A DNA stretch of 64,000 nucleotides. Source: Bacteroidota bacterium (lineage in GTDB: Bacteria; Bacteroidota; Bacteroidia; AKYH767-A; OLB10). A program made the translations under genes and the position numbers. Location: assembly GCA_019136655.1 (NCBI GenBank), contig JAGVTU010000017.1, forward strand, positions 1 through 64,000. Reading direction: 5' to 3'. The notes beneath the pieces were generated by a model. The model was given only the letters and a program-made list of their open reading frames with translations. It was not told the DNA's origin and made no database searches. Positions 28,502 to 38,478 of this stretch are shown here, piece by piece (position 1 is the first letter of the stretch; the number at the start of each line of letters is the position of its first letter).

Positions 28502-29767
28502 TTAACCAAAAAGTAATCGGAAATAGAAGGAAGGTTTTTTAAGTTTCTTTCTTAAATCCATATCATCAAACATACAACTGATGGTTTGTCGGAAGGTTTC
28601 ATTTCTAGAAGCTTTGTTCACCACAAAGTTGAATAAAGATGGATAGTTACACAGTTTCTGCAGGGTATGGCTCAGTTTAAGTTCTGTCCACATTCGGTTA
28701 TAGACCAAATCATAATATTGTTTCAGATAATCACCTGTGAATTTATTTTCCTGAATTGCTTTTTGAGCAACCTCAGCAGCACGCATACCACAATACATGG
28801 CATTGCTTATCCCCTCGCCACTGAATGGATCTATCATACTTGCCGCATCACCACAGAGTAATAAATTGGAAGCAGAAATTTTCCGCTTCTTAGATCCGAG
28901 AGGTAATCCCCAACCATCAATTTTTCCGATCAATTCTGCGCCATCAAAACGATTCTTAAGAGAAGGGTTGTTTTGTATTGCATTCAGCATAGCTGCTTTA
29001 AGATTAACTTTTTTGCTGCTGATACTTGCAGTAAGCATTCCTGCACCAACATTTGCAAGTCCGCCCGGCAATGGAAATATCCAAAAATATCCGGGCAGTA
29101 ATTCCTTTAAGAAATGTAATTCAATATAATTTTCAGGATGCATATTTTTTACATTCCTGTAATAAGCCCTTATACCTCCGCAATAATGTTTTGGATTAAG
29201 TTTATGTTCTTCTCCTAATAGTTTGTTGGTGACACTATGTGCGCCATCGCATCCGAGTAGTATTTTGCACTCTGAGATTTCTTCTTTATCATCTTGATGT
29301 CTGACTTTAACTCTGATGCCATTATCAGAATATTCTACGTGATCAACCTCACTTCCCTGAATGAATTTGCAATATTCAGGGTTTAATTTTTGAATCAGTG
29401 AGTAATCAAAATGAATTCGTTTGCTTACAAATCCCGGGTCGTGATGGATTACACTATTTACAGCTCTGAACGGAACGTCAAGAGTTTTGCCATTTGGTGC
29501 GCCAAATACAATTCCTTTACTTCCAGTGCAGTTTTCATTTTTTGTCAGCAGTTCATGTATTAAATCGGGGTTAAGTTTTTTTAATACCGGCAAAACTTTA
29601 CCGCTCAATGCATCGCCACATATTTTGTCTCTTGGAAAAATTGCTTTGTCAATTAATGTATGTCTGATGCCTGATGCTGACAGAAACAGGGAAGCAGTTG
29701 CACCTGCAGGACCTGCACCCACAATCACAATATCTGAAAATGAACTGGTAACTCTATTGCTATTCAC
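28502..29767 (-). CDS. Geranylgeranyl-reductase-family FAD oxidoreductase
   Basis: 421-residue flavoprotein. The FAD dinucleotide motif VGAGPAGATAS (16-26) is followed by FPRDKICGDALSGKVLP (44-60), a GCDGAHS block, and GDAASMIDPFSGEGI near residue 290 that places the flavin. These are features of the geranylgeranyl-reductase/halogenase-type p-hydroxybenzoate hydroxylase fold. Members reduce isoprenoid double bonds or act in lipid and pigment pathways; flexirubin-type clusters of other Bacteroidota often carry one, so a link to the dar operon 10 kb away is possible but unproven. Start appears to be GTG. Confidence 0.82.
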   Translation of the reverse strand: MNSNRVTSSFSDIVIVGAGPAGATASLFLSASGIRHTLIDKAIFPRDKICGDALSGKVLPVLKKLNPDLIHELLTKNENCTGSKGIVFGAPNGKTLDVPFRAVNSVIHHDPGFVSKRIHFDYSLIQKLNPEYCKFIQGSEVDHVEYSDNGIRVKVRHQDDKEEISECKILLGCDGAHSVTNKLLGEEHKLNPKHYCGGIRAYYRNVKNMHPENYIELHFLKELLPGYFWIFPLPGGLANVGAGMLTASISSKKVNLKAAMLNAIQNNPSLKNRFDGAELIGKIDGWGLPLGSKKRKISASNLLLCGDAASMIDPFSGEGISNAMYCGMRAAEVAQKAIQENKFTGDYLKQYYDLVYNRMWTELKLSHTLQKLCNYPSLFNFVVNKASRNETFRQTISCMFDDMDLRKKLKKPSFYFRLLFG

Positions 29768-29890
29768 TCTAAAAATACTTTTTGTGCTATCCGTCAGTAT
29801 TAAATTCTAAAAATTTATTGTTGAAAATTAATTTGAGTTGCAAAGGAATATAAAATAGAAGAATGTGAAGCTAACCTATTAAAATTACTT

Positions 29891-29898
29891 TAGCTTTG
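29891..29898 (+). promoter_or_regulatory. -7 promoter element of the outer-membrane protein gene
   Basis: TAGCTTTG is an exact TAnnTTTG match 17 bp before the ATG at 29916. No TTG at the -33 position. Confidence 0.55.
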
Positions 29899-29915
29899 CG
29901 CCATTTTAAATTAAT

Positions 29916-30743
29916 ATGCTAAACAGGATTGTTGTTGTAGCCTTATTATTTTCTGTAAATCTGTTACCTGTAAAAAGTGCAATGTCACAGGAAGTTTCAG
30001 AATGTAAATGCGGTTCGGTTTTTAAATCTGGTAAAGGTTCATTCTATATTACATGGGGATATAATTTGGATTGGTTTTCGAAGAGTAATCTGCATTTTAA
30101 AGGGGATGATTTTGGAGGTTATGATTTTACACTTTATAAAGTTAAAGCGCATGACAATCCCGGATTAGGATATATTTTTAATTCAGACCTTTCAATTCCT
30201 CAGTACGTTTATCGGGTTGGTTATTATTTCAATAATAAAAATCTTACGGGAGTTGAAATTGCATTTGACCATACCAAGTACATTATGACTCAAAATCAAA
30301 AAGTTCGTGTCAAAGGTACAATTCAGGGAGAGGTAATAGACAAAGACACTATAGTTGGACGAGATTTCTTAATGTTTGAGCATACTAATGGGGCGAATTT
30401 TCTGATGGCAAATTTTATTAAGCGTTATTGCCTTTATACTACTGAAAATATAAAGCACCGCCTTCAGTTAGTAATGAAGGCAGGTGCCGGTATAGTGATT
30501 CCAAAAACAGACGTTACACTTTTTGGACAAAGATTGAATAATCGTTTTCATGTGGCAGGATATGTTGCAGGTCTCGATGTCGGTTTAAGGTATGATTTAT
30601 TCAGGTACATGTTTGTGGAAACCTCGCTTAAAGGAGTATTTGCCAATTATACGAATGTACTTACGGTAGGCGATGGCCGCGCTCATCATCATTTTTTTGC
30701 AGGTGAATATATTTTTGCAGCAGGTTTTCAGATTGGTATCTAA
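29916..30743 (+). CDS. Probable outer-membrane beta-barrel protein
   Basis: 275 residues without a named family known to me. A signal peptide (1-25, ending AMSQ) is followed by alternating aromatic/polar strands (KGSFYITWGYNLDWFSK, QYVYRVGYYFNNKNLTGVEIAFDHT, HRLQLVMKAGAGIVIP, GYVAGLDVGLRYDLF) ending in FAAGFQIGI, consistent with an eight- to twelve-stranded barrel. A CKC pair near residue 34 may form a short disulfide loop. It precedes an RND-type transporter that has its own -7 box. Confidence 0.65.
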   Translation: MLNRIVVVALLFSVNLLPVKSAMSQEVSECKCGSVFKSGKGSFYITWGYNLDWFSKSNLHFKGDDFGGYDFTLYKVKAHDNPGLGYIFNSDLSIPQYVYRVGYYFNNKNLTGVEIAFDHTKYIMTQNQKVRVKGTIQGEVIDKDTIVGRDFLMFEHTNGANFLMANFIKRYCLYTTENIKHRLQLVMKAGAGIVIPKTDVTLFGQRLNNRFHVAGYVAGLDVGLRYDLFRYMFVETSLKGVFANYTNVLTVGDGRAHHHFFAGEYIFAAGFQIGI

Positions 30744-30772
30744 AGAGCATTTAGCAGTATTTTCAGAATAGT

Positions 30773-30780
30773 TACTTTTG
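30773..30780 (+). promoter_or_regulatory. -7 promoter element of the RND transporter gene
   Basis: TACTTTTG is an exact TAnnTTTG match 20 bp before the ATG at 30801. Confidence 0.5.
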
Positions 30781-30800
30781 TTTGAATTGATTTAAGATTA

Positions 30801-33161
30801 ATGTGGAAGTTTTTAGCCAATAAGGTATTACGAAACAGACTTGCTTTTCTTATTGCACTGGCAGTGATTACGGTTTTTATGGGATATAAAGCATCCCAAA
30901 TTAAATTGAGCTACAACTTTGCCAGTTTATTACCAGCTACCGATTCGTCATTTATTCAGTATGAGCGTTTCAAGCAACTGTTTGGCGAAGATGGAAGCGT
31001 GATGGTAATAGGGCTTGCTGATAGCTCTATTTTCCGGATTGAAAAGTTCAATGACTGGTATTTGCTTTCAAAAAAGATAAATAAAATTGATGGTATTCAG
31101 AATGTTCTTTCAATAGGTGACGTTTATGATTTGGTTCGTAACGACAGTTTGAGGAAGTTTGATTTTTTGCCTCTTGTAAAATCACTGCCACAGCAACAGT
31201 CTGAGATTGACAGCATAAGAAAACGAATTGATGAGTTGCCTTTTTATGATGGATTGGTCCTGAATAAAGAAACCAATGCCACATTAATGGCAATTACATT
31301 TAAAAAGAAAGATCTCGATTCAAAACACAGAATCGAAATTGTCAATGAAATTAAAAAAGAGGCGGATGCATTCAGTCGTTTGCACAATATCGAATTGCAT
31401 TTTTCGGGGATGCCCTATATACGTACTGCAGTAATGGAAAAAGTTTCGCATGAGCTTAAACTGTTTCTACTACTGGCAGTCATTATGACTATCATCATTT
31501 TAGGAGCATTTTTCAAGTCATTTTCCTCAGTGATCATTTCAGTTGTTGTAGTGGCTATAGGAGTTCTATGGAGTATCGGAAGCATTGAGTTGCTGAATTA
31601 CAAAATCACCATGCTTACTGCACTGATACCACCATTGATAATGGTAATTGGTGTACCTAATTGCATATTCCTTATCAATAAATATCATTCAGAATATGCT
31701 CATCATGGGAATAAAGTAAAAGCTTTGGCAAGAATGATTACAACCATAGGTGTGTCATTATTCCTTGCTAATGTCACTACTGCCATCGGATTTGGCGTAT
31801 TGGTGTTTACCAAGAGTTCGTTTCTGGCTCAGTTTGGAGTGATAGCAGCTATCAATGTAATGGCAACTTATTTCATTACACTTATTTTAATTCCTGTCAT
31901 TCTAAGTTATATGTCACCACCATCGGTTAAGCATATGCGTCATTTGGAAGGAAAACGAATTCGCAGAGTGCTTGAGTGGGTTGATTTTATTGTTCATAAT
32001 AAGCGTAATTCTATTTATATAGTCATTACATTGGTTACATTGCTCTGTGTTTATGGAATGAGCAAAATTGATGTTACTGGTTATGTTGTTGACGATTTAC
32101 CTAAGAATAATCCTGTATATAACGATATGCATTTTTTTGAAAAGAATTTCAAAGGAGTGCTGCCATTTGAAGTGTTCATAGATACCAAGAAGCCTGATGG
32201 CGTTCTTGCTGATAATGCACGGGTTTTGTATAAAATGAAAAACCTTGAGAAGATTTTAGAACAGTATCCTGAGCTTTCCAGAGGTATTTCTATAGTTGAT
32301 GCATTAAAGTTTTCATATCAGGCATACAGGGGGGGCGAGCCTAAATATTATGTATTGCCCGGCATAAGTGAACTGAAGAATCTTAATGATTATGCCACAA
32401 CTGTAAGAGGAAATGAAAACAGGCTAAAATCTTTTATTGATTCTACTAAGCAATACACACGCATAAGTATGCAAATGGCTGATGTGGGATCAAAAAAAAT
32501 AAAAAAACTGCTTGGTGAAATTCAACCCCGAGTAGATTCAATTTTCAATAAAGACGAATATGATGTTAAACTCACCGGGCATAGCCTGATGTTTTTGAAA
32601 GGGAATGATTACCTGCTGTATAATTTGTACGAAAGTTTAATTATTGAAATTGTATTAATTGCACTGGTTGGAATGGCATTGTTTCGTGAAGTAAGAATCA
32701 TTTTATTGAGCAAGTTACCCTGTCTCATTCCGCTCATTATCACTGCCGGAATTATGGGTTTTCTTGATATACGTTTTAAGCCATCAACTATTTTAATTTT
32801 CAGTATAGCATTTGGTATTTCAAGTGACGGCACAGTTTATTTTTTGGCCAAATATAAACGTGAACTCAAATATTCGAAGCGAAGCATCAGCGAAGCAATA
32901 TCTGCAACTATCATGGATACAGGATTTTCAATGATATATACTGCCATCATTTTGTTTTTTGGCTTCAGCATATTTGCAGCATCTGATTTTGGAGGAACAG
33001 TTGCTTTGGGTGTACTTATTTCTATTACTTTGTTGGTGGCAATGATAACCAATCTTGTTTTGCTGCCTTCTTTGTTATTGTCCATAGACAAATGGGTGAG
33101 CCGCAAACAAATCATTGGCGAATCACTCATTGAACTGGATGATGAAGACGATGAGGATTAA
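30801..33161 (+). CDS. RND/MMPL-family transporter
   Basis: 786 residues with the duplicated RND plan: TM1 (about 14-32), a periplasmic domain with the opening SYNFASLLPATDSSF, a block of helices (about 217-370), TM7 (about 405-425), a second periplasmic domain beginning DVTGYVVDDLPKNNPVY, and a last helix block (about 625-770). It is shorter than drug-efflux RND pumps (about 1040) and fits the MMPL/hopanoid-exporter-like group. The tail is acidic (ELDDEDDED). Lipid or hydrophobic cargo is usual for this group. It could serve the flexirubin-type lipid system, but adjacency does not show that. Confidence 0.85.
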   Translation: MWKFLANKVLRNRLAFLIALAVITVFMGYKASQIKLSYNFASLLPATDSSFIQYERFKQLFGEDGSVMVIGLADSSIFRIEKFNDWYLLSKKINKIDGIQNVLSIGDVYDLVRNDSLRKFDFLPLVKSLPQQQSEIDSIRKRIDELPFYDGLVLNKETNATLMAITFKKKDLDSKHRIEIVNEIKKEADAFSRLHNIELHFSGMPYIRTAVMEKVSHELKLFLLLAVIMTIIILGAFFKSFSSVIISVVVVAIGVLWSIGSIELLNYKITMLTALIPPLIMVIGVPNCIFLINKYHSEYAHHGNKVKALARMITTIGVSLFLANVTTAIGFGVLVFTKSSFLAQFGVIAAINVMATYFITLILIPVILSYMSPPSVKHMRHLEGKRIRRVLEWVDFIVHNKRNSIYIVITLVTLLCVYGMSKIDVTGYVVDDLPKNNPVYNDMHFFEKNFKGVLPFEVFIDTKKPDGVLADNARVLYKMKNLEKILEQYPELSRGISIVDALKFSYQAYRGGEPKYYVLPGISELKNLNDYATTVRGNENRLKSFIDSTKQYTRISMQMADVGSKKIKKLLGEIQPRVDSIFNKDEYDVKLTGHSLMFLKGNDYLLYNLYESLIIEIVLIALVGMALFREVRIILLSKLPCLIPLIITAGIMGFLDIRFKPSTILIFSIAFGISSDGTVYFLAKYKRELKYSKRSISEAISATIMDTGFSMIYTAIILFFGFSIFAASDFGGTVALGVLISITLLVAMITNLVLLPSLLLSIDKWVSRKQIIGESLIELDDEDDED

Positions 33162-33200
33162 TTTTTAACATTCCTGCGAGGATAACTTACTGTTTTATTG

Positions 33201-33236
33201 CACCTCTGCTGATTTTATTTACAGAAGTTTGAGGTG
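33201..33236 (+). promoter_or_regulatory. Hairpin in the leader of the sugar-transporter gene
   Basis: CACCTC (33201-33206) pairs with GAGGTG (33231-33236), with an inner TCTG/CAGA pairing possible. It lies just before the ATG at 33251 and lacks a downstream T tract on the plus strand. It could be a regulatory leader structure, or an operator as DNA. Role not shown. Confidence 0.3.
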
Positions 33237-33250
33237 TAAAAAATTATTGT

Positions 33251-34663
33251 ATGAAATCATCCACTAATTCAGGAGCGTTGGCTGCTATGGTCACTGTATT
33301 TTTTTTCTGGGGCTTCGTGGCTGCCTCTAATGGCATATTTATTCCATTTTGTAAATCACATTTTAATCTGAGTCAGTTTCAGTCACAGCTAATTGATACT
33401 GCCTTCTATGCTGCTTACTTTATTGGTTCGCTGATGTTGTGGTTATTTTCACAATCCTTGCGTATTGACATTCTGAACAGAGTAGGATATAAGAATGCAG
33501 TTATTTATGGATTACTGATATCAGTACTTGGGGCAGTATTGATGATTCCTGCCGTAGGTTCAGGCTCGTTTGCATTTATTTTAGGTGCTTTCTTTGTTAT
33601 TGCTTTAGGATTTTCATTACAACAAACAGCAGCGCAACCTTTTGTAACATCTCTTGGTACACAAGAAACTGGAGCACACCGTTTAAATCTTGCCGGTGGT
33701 GTAAATTCTTTCGGCACCTTGTTAGGTCCTATACTCGTAAGTTTGGTTTTGTTTGGAAACCTGAGCCCTGAAGCTGCGAATAATGCCACAGTTGCTTCTG
33801 TTGACACTGTCTATTATATACTGATGGGAGTATTTTTATTGGTTGCGATATTTTTATTTGTAATGAAACTCCCCGAAGTGCACAGTAAAGAAACTACAGA
33901 GCCGGGACTTGGGGCATTAAAATTTTCGCAGTTGCGATGGGGTATGCTCGCTATTTTTGTGTATGTAGGTGTTGAAGTCACCATACAAAGTAACCTGGGA
34001 GCATTACTTGCATTACCTGAGTATGGAGGACTTAATGCATCACAAATTTCGCCTTATATTTCATTATACTGGGGCAGTCTGATGATTGGCCGTTGGACGG
34101 GAGCTATAAGTGCTTTTAAAATTAGTAATCAGTCAAGGCGCTGGATGATGGTGTTAGTTCCACTGATTGCTTATGTGATTATATTATATGCAAATCATCT
34201 TCGGGGAAATGATTATCATTTGTTGTTGCCCTATAGCTGGTGTGTGGTAGTATTGATTGCAGGAAGTTTTCTGGCACAGGAAAAACCTGCCAAGATGTTA
34301 CTGATATTTTCATTGGCTGGAGCACTGGCAATGATTGTAGGTCTGTTTACGACAGGCACAGTTTCTATGTTTGCTTTTATAAGCGGGGGCTTATGTTGCA
34401 GCATAGGCTGGCCATGCATTTTTGCATTAAGCATTACAGGTCTTGGAAAATATACCGGTCAGGGCTCGGCATTTCTCATCATGATGATTTTGGGCGGAGC
34501 AATAATTCCTCCCATTCAAGGTTATATTGCTGATATTACTGATATACACAGTAGCTATTGGGTGGCTGTTGTATGTTTTTTATTCCTCTCATGGTTTTCA
34601 TTAAAAGTGAAAAATATTCTTCAGAAGCAAGGTATTAAAGTGGATGCAGCGGCATCACATTAA
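33251..34663 (+). CDS. FucP-like sugar MFS transporter
   Basis: 470-residue major facilitator protein with twelve predicted helices. The start AAMVTVFFFWGFVAASNGIFIP (10-31) and the following FYAAYFIGSL match the glucose/galactose/fucose permease group (FucP/GluP), which symport sugar with H+. Substrate not determinable here. A stretch of 32 to 90 bp upstream holds a hairpin but no clear -7 box. It is followed 52 bp later by the OPT gene on the same strand. Confidence 0.88.
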   Translation: MKSSTNSGALAAMVTVFFFWGFVAASNGIFIPFCKSHFNLSQFQSQLIDTAFYAAYFIGSLMLWLFSQSLRIDILNRVGYKNAVIYGLLISVLGAVLMIPAVGSGSFAFILGAFFVIALGFSLQQTAAQPFVTSLGTQETGAHRLNLAGGVNSFGTLLGPILVSLVLFGNLSPEAANNATVASVDTVYYILMGVFLLVAIFLFVMKLPEVHSKETTEPGLGALKFSQLRWGMLAIFVYVGVEVTIQSNLGALLALPEYGGLNASQISPYISLYWGSLMIGRWTGAISAFKISNQSRRWMMVLVPLIAYVIILYANHLRGNDYHLLLPYSWCVVVLIAGSFLAQEKPAKMLLIFSLAGALAMIVGLFTTGTVSMFAFISGGLCCSIGWPCIFALSITGLGKYTGQGSAFLIMMILGGAIIPPIQGYIADITDIHSSYWVAVVCFLFLSWFSLKVKNILQKQGIKVDAAASH

Positions 34664-34715
34664 CCGGCTGTTTGGTTTAATTTTTAAACTACATTAGCAC
34701 ACTCAACTGAAATTT

Positions 34716-36770
34716 ATGCAGCAACAAAAAGAGTTCAAGCCTTATATCTCAGCATCAGATACCATGGCTGAGTTTACCTTAAAATCCATTTTACTTGGTA
34801 TAATGTTCGGCATCATCTTCGGTGCTTCTACGGTTTATCTTGCTCTCAAAGCCGGGCTGACGGTTTCAGCATCCATACCTATTGCTGTACTTGCCATATC
34901 AATAGGCAGAAAGTTTTTTAAAACTACTATTCTCGAAAACAATATTATTCAAACTACAGGCTCAGCGGGAGAGTCCATTGCATCAGGAGTAGTTTTTACC
35001 TTGCCTGCTTTCCTGTTTTTATCGGTGAATGAAAATGGGGTTAGCAATGGAATGCAGTATTTTGAATACTGGACCATTTTTACGCTTGCTGTGTTAGGAG
35101 GAATGTTAGGTACGCTGATGATGATTCCCTTGCGCAGAAGTCTGATTGTAAAGGAGCATGAGACTTTGCCATATCCTGAAGGCACTGCCTGTGCACAGGT
35201 ATTGATTGCAGGTGAGAAAGGAGGCGATTTTGCACGTACTGCTTATCTCGGTTTAGGTGCATCACTGCTCTATGCAATTTTTCAAAAAGTTTTTCATCTA
35301 ATATCTGAGGTTCCTGCTTTTGTTACCAAACAAACCAACAAATATCTTCCTTCGGCAACAGTAAGTGGCGAAATTACACCTGAGTATCTTGGTGTAGGAT
35401 ATATTATCGGCCCACGAATTGGAGGAGTGCTCGTTGCAGGTGGTGTGCTTGCATGGCTTGGATTAATTCCACTTCTTGCAACACTTGTGCCTGCTGATGT
35501 TATAGCTGTACAACTGGTTAAACTTGGTTACATGACTGATTTGGCTACAGCAGGCGGCCCTGCAGGATGGAATCCCGAAACTCACACCTTTACCGATACA
35601 GCCTCTGCAGTTTACCGTGCCTATGTCAGACAAATTGGAGCAGGAGCAGTGGCAGCGGGCGGTTTTATGACATTGATGAAAACTATTCCAACCATTATTG
35701 CTTCATTCAAGGAAAGTGTGAGCTCTCTGAAAAACGGTAACGACAAGCAACAGGTATCGCGTACTGAAAATGATCTTTCATTCAAAACGGTAGTTTTTGG
35801 ATCAATTGCGTTAATCATTATCATGGCATTATTGCCTATGGTTCCAGGACATTCTTTCTTCAGCAAGTTGTTAATTGGATTGCTCATTGTAGTGTTTGGT
35901 TTTTTCTTCGTTACCGTATCAAGCCGCATTGTTGGTATTATAGGTAGCAGCAACAATCCAATTTCGGGAATGACTATTGCCACCATCATGGGAACAGCTT
36001 TAATATTTATTGCCATTGGCTGGACAGGAAAAGTTTTTGAACCAATGGCACTGGTTGTTGGAGGTCTTGTTTGTATTGCAGCTGCCAATGCAGGTGCAAC
36101 CTCTCAGGATTTGAAAACAGGATATATTGTTGGTGCAACACCACGCAATCAGCAACTGGCATTGTTTATAGGAGCAATAGTTTCTTCAATTGTAATTGGA
36201 TTTACTGTAAGATATCTCGATACACCAACAGCAGATCTTACTGCCAAAGGAATAGAACATGCCATTGGCGAGAAGTATGCAGCACCACAGGCTACGCTGA
36301 TGGCAACTTTAATTAAAGGATTGTTGTCATTCAACCTCGACTGGCAGTATGTGCTGGTTGGAGTTTTTATTGCCATCACTGTTGAGTTATGTGGAGTTAA
36401 TGCATTGTCATTTGCAGTAGGTGCTTATCTGCCATTGAGCACAACGCTACCTATTTTTGCAGGAAGCCTTGTAAAAGGAGCTGTGAACTGGCGTTCAAAA
36501 AGAATGAATAAAAAAGCAGAAGGTGATGATGAATTGGGAAAAGGAAATCTTTACGCTACGGGATTAGTTGCAGGAGGCGCACTTGCAGGAGTAGTTATTG
36601 CTTTGCTCTCGGTAAATGAGGGTTTTTACAATAGTCTTCAGAAAATAAATCTGGAACCGGGGCTTACTTCTATGCTCGGAGAATCAGGCTATATGCTTTT
36701 AGGAACAGGATTCTTTGCTCTTATGGCATTTATCCTTTATCGTATTGCAATAAAGCCGGATAAAAATTAA
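34716..36770 (+). CDS. OPT family oligopeptide transporter
   Basis: 684-residue membrane protein with about sixteen hydrophobic segments. It opens with AEFTLKSILLGIMFGIIFGASTVYLALKAGLTVSASIPIAV in two parts (18-58), then NIIQTTGSAGESIASG and PYPEGTACAQVL, all OPT-family landmarks (bacterial YifK-like OPT/VIT group). Members import oligopeptides or metal-chelator conjugates. The lipoprotein thioredoxin gene starts 21 bp downstream, so they may be co-transcribed. Confidence 0.9.
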   Translation: MQQQKEFKPYISASDTMAEFTLKSILLGIMFGIIFGASTVYLALKAGLTVSASIPIAVLAISIGRKFFKTTILENNIIQTTGSAGESIASGVVFTLPAFLFLSVNENGVSNGMQYFEYWTIFTLAVLGGMLGTLMMIPLRRSLIVKEHETLPYPEGTACAQVLIAGEKGGDFARTAYLGLGASLLYAIFQKVFHLISEVPAFVTKQTNKYLPSATVSGEITPEYLGVGYIIGPRIGGVLVAGGVLAWLGLIPLLATLVPADVIAVQLVKLGYMTDLATAGGPAGWNPETHTFTDTASAVYRAYVRQIGAGAVAAGGFMTLMKTIPTIIASFKESVSSLKNGNDKQQVSRTENDLSFKTVVFGSIALIIIMALLPMVPGHSFFSKLLIGLLIVVFGFFFVTVSSRIVGIIGSSNNPISGMTIATIMGTALIFIAIGWTGKVFEPMALVVGGLVCIAAANAGATSQDLKTGYIVGATPRNQQLALFIGAIVSSIVIGFTVRYLDTPTADLTAKGIEHAIGEKYAAPQATLMATLIKGLLSFNLDWQYVLVGVFIAITVELCGVNALSFAVGAYLPLSTTLPIFAGSLVKGAVNWRSKRMNKKAEGDDELGKGNLYATGLVAGGALAGVVIALLSVNEGFYNSLQKINLEPGLTSMLGESGYMLLGTGFFALMAFILYRIAIKPDKN

Positions 36771-36791
36771 CAGAATAAAAATTTAAATACC

Positions 36792-37322
36792 ATGTATAAA
36801 AAATTAGCGATTACACTATCATTTGCTCTTGTAACTGTATTTCTGTTTGTGCAATGCACCCATCGCGAGACAACAGCAAAAATAAAATGGATGGATTTTG
36901 AAAGTGCCGTAGCAGCATCACAAAAAAATCCAAAGAAGATGTTTATTGATGTTTACACCAACTGGTGTGGCTGGTGTAAGAAGATGGATGCAACAACTTT
37001 TATGAATGACAGTGTTGCAGAATATATCAATACTCATTTTTATCCTGTAAAGTTTAATGCTGAGAGCCACGATACTGTTAATTTTAAAGGGACAAAGTTT
37101 GTTTTCGTGCCCGAATATAAAAGTCACGAACTTGCAATTTCCTTACTCAACAGACAGATGGGATACCCTTCCTATGTTTTTCTGGACGAAAATGTGAACA
37201 TGATTAAAGTGGTACCCGGTTATATGCCTCCTGAAGTTTTTATGCCCATAACTGAATTTGTTGCCAATGATAAATATAAATCGCAGTCAATGGATGAATT
37301 TCTGAAATCACTGGGAGAGTAA
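36792..37322 (+). CDS. Thioredoxin-fold lipoprotein
   Basis: 176 residues. A lipoprotein signal with lipobox LFVQC (Cys22) places it in the cell envelope. The thioredoxin fold carries the active-site CGWC (Cys59, Cys62) in FIDVYTNWCGWCKKMD, and a cis-Pro in GYPSYVF. It has an inserted segment between the active site and the cis-Pro helix (NFKGTKFVFVPEYKSHELAISLLNRQ). CGWC sequences of this kind occur in DsbD-gamma-like and disulfide-handling proteins. Redox partner unknown. Confidence 0.85.
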   Translation: MYKKLAITLSFALVTVFLFVQCTHRETTAKIKWMDFESAVAASQKNPKKMFIDVYTNWCGWCKKMDATTFMNDSVAEYINTHFYPVKFNAESHDTVNFKGTKFVFVPEYKSHELAISLLNRQMGYPSYVFLDENVNMIKVVPGYMPPEVFMPITEFVANDKYKSQSMDEFLKSLGE

Positions 37323-37354
37323 GAAAGTTATTATTGAGTTACGATAGTAAACAA

Positions 37355-38455
37355 CTACGCAGGTAACACTTCTCCGTTTTCTACTTTAAAGAGAGTTAAA
37401 GGCTCCTTTATATCATCAAAAATCTGCTGTAGCCGTTGTGGGTGTGTATCAGTAATAAAAATTTGTCCAAACGTATGCTGACTTACTAATTGCATCAGAC
37501 GTTTGACACGAAAGTCATCCAGTTTATCAAAAATATCATCCAGCAGCAGGATAGGTTTGGTTTTTTTATATTGATAGAGGTAATCGAACTGTGCAAGTTT
37601 AAGGGAGGTAAGAAATGTTTTTTGCTGACCTTGTGATGCAATGCGTTTCAGAGGATGTTCTCCCAGTTTAAAAACCAAATCATCTTTGTGAATACCTGTT
37701 GTTGTATATTGAAACGAAAGATCTTTATCAAGAGATTGTTTTAGCAAAATGCTGAAATCACCTGAAGTGAGCTGTGACTGGTATTCCAGTGAAACTTCTT
37801 CGGCCAGTTGCGACAGAAAAGCATAAGACTTATTGAACAACGGAATAAACTGTTCCATAAATTCTTTTCTTACTGTATGAATGGCATTGCCAAGATTTAT
37901 CAGTTGTTCATCCCACACTTCAAGCATAGTTAAATCAACGGCTCTTCCTGATACCTGTTTCAGATAAGCATTTCGTTGTGTAAGTGCTTTGTTGTAGCTG
38001 ATTAAGTTGTCGAGGTAAGTATGATTTACCTGCGAAATGATGCTGTCAATAAAACGTCTGCGTTCATCACTGCCTTCAGTAATCAGAATATGATCAACAG
38101 GTGCTACCATTACCACAGGCAACAATCCGATATGGTCGCTGAAACGTTCGTATTCCTGATTGTTACGTTTGATCTGTTTCTTATTTCCCGATTTTACTCC
38201 GCAGAAAATATCTTCTTTATGGTCGTTCAGTACAAATGTTCCCTGAATAACAAACATCTGTTCCTGATGCTTTATGTTTTGTGTATCGGAAGTGGTGAAA
38301 TAACTTTTCGTGAAAGAAAGATAATAAACAGCATCAATGAGATTGGTTTTTCCACTGCCATTACTGCCGGTGAAGCAATTTACACCCTGACTGAACTGTA
38401 GTGAAGCTTCACTGTAGTTCTTAAAATTAATCAGGGTTAAAGAGGCAAGATACAC
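37355..38455 (-). CDS. recF: DNA replication and repair protein RecF
   Basis: 366-residue SMC-like ATPase that loads RecA at gaps. Walker A is GSNGSGKTN (30-38) directly after a typical start MYLASLTLINFKNY; a signature GQQKTFLTSLKLAQF and a Walker B ILLLDDIFDKLD are present. The start is GTG. It lies 23 bp after the DoxX-type gene stop on the same strand, so the two are likely one transcript. Confidence 0.96.
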   Translation of the reverse strand: MYLASLTLINFKNYSEASLQFSQGVNCFTGSNGSGKTNLIDAVYYLSFTKSYFTTSDTQNIKHQEQMFVIQGTFVLNDHKEDIFCGVKSGNKKQIKRNNQEYERFSDHIGLLPVVMVAPVDHILITEGSDERRRFIDSIISQVNHTYLDNLISYNKALTQRNAYLKQVSGRAVDLTMLEVWDEQLINLGNAIHTVRKEFMEQFIPLFNKSYAFLSQLAEEVSLEYQSQLTSGDFSILLKQSLDKDLSFQYTTTGIHKDDLVFKLGEHPLKRIASQGQQKTFLTSLKLAQFDYLYQYKKTKPILLLDDIFDKLDDFRVKRLMQLVSQHTFGQIFITDTHPQRLQQIFDDIKEPLTLFKVENGEVLPA

Positions 38456-38478
38456 TTATCGAAGAAAAATTTAATTTG

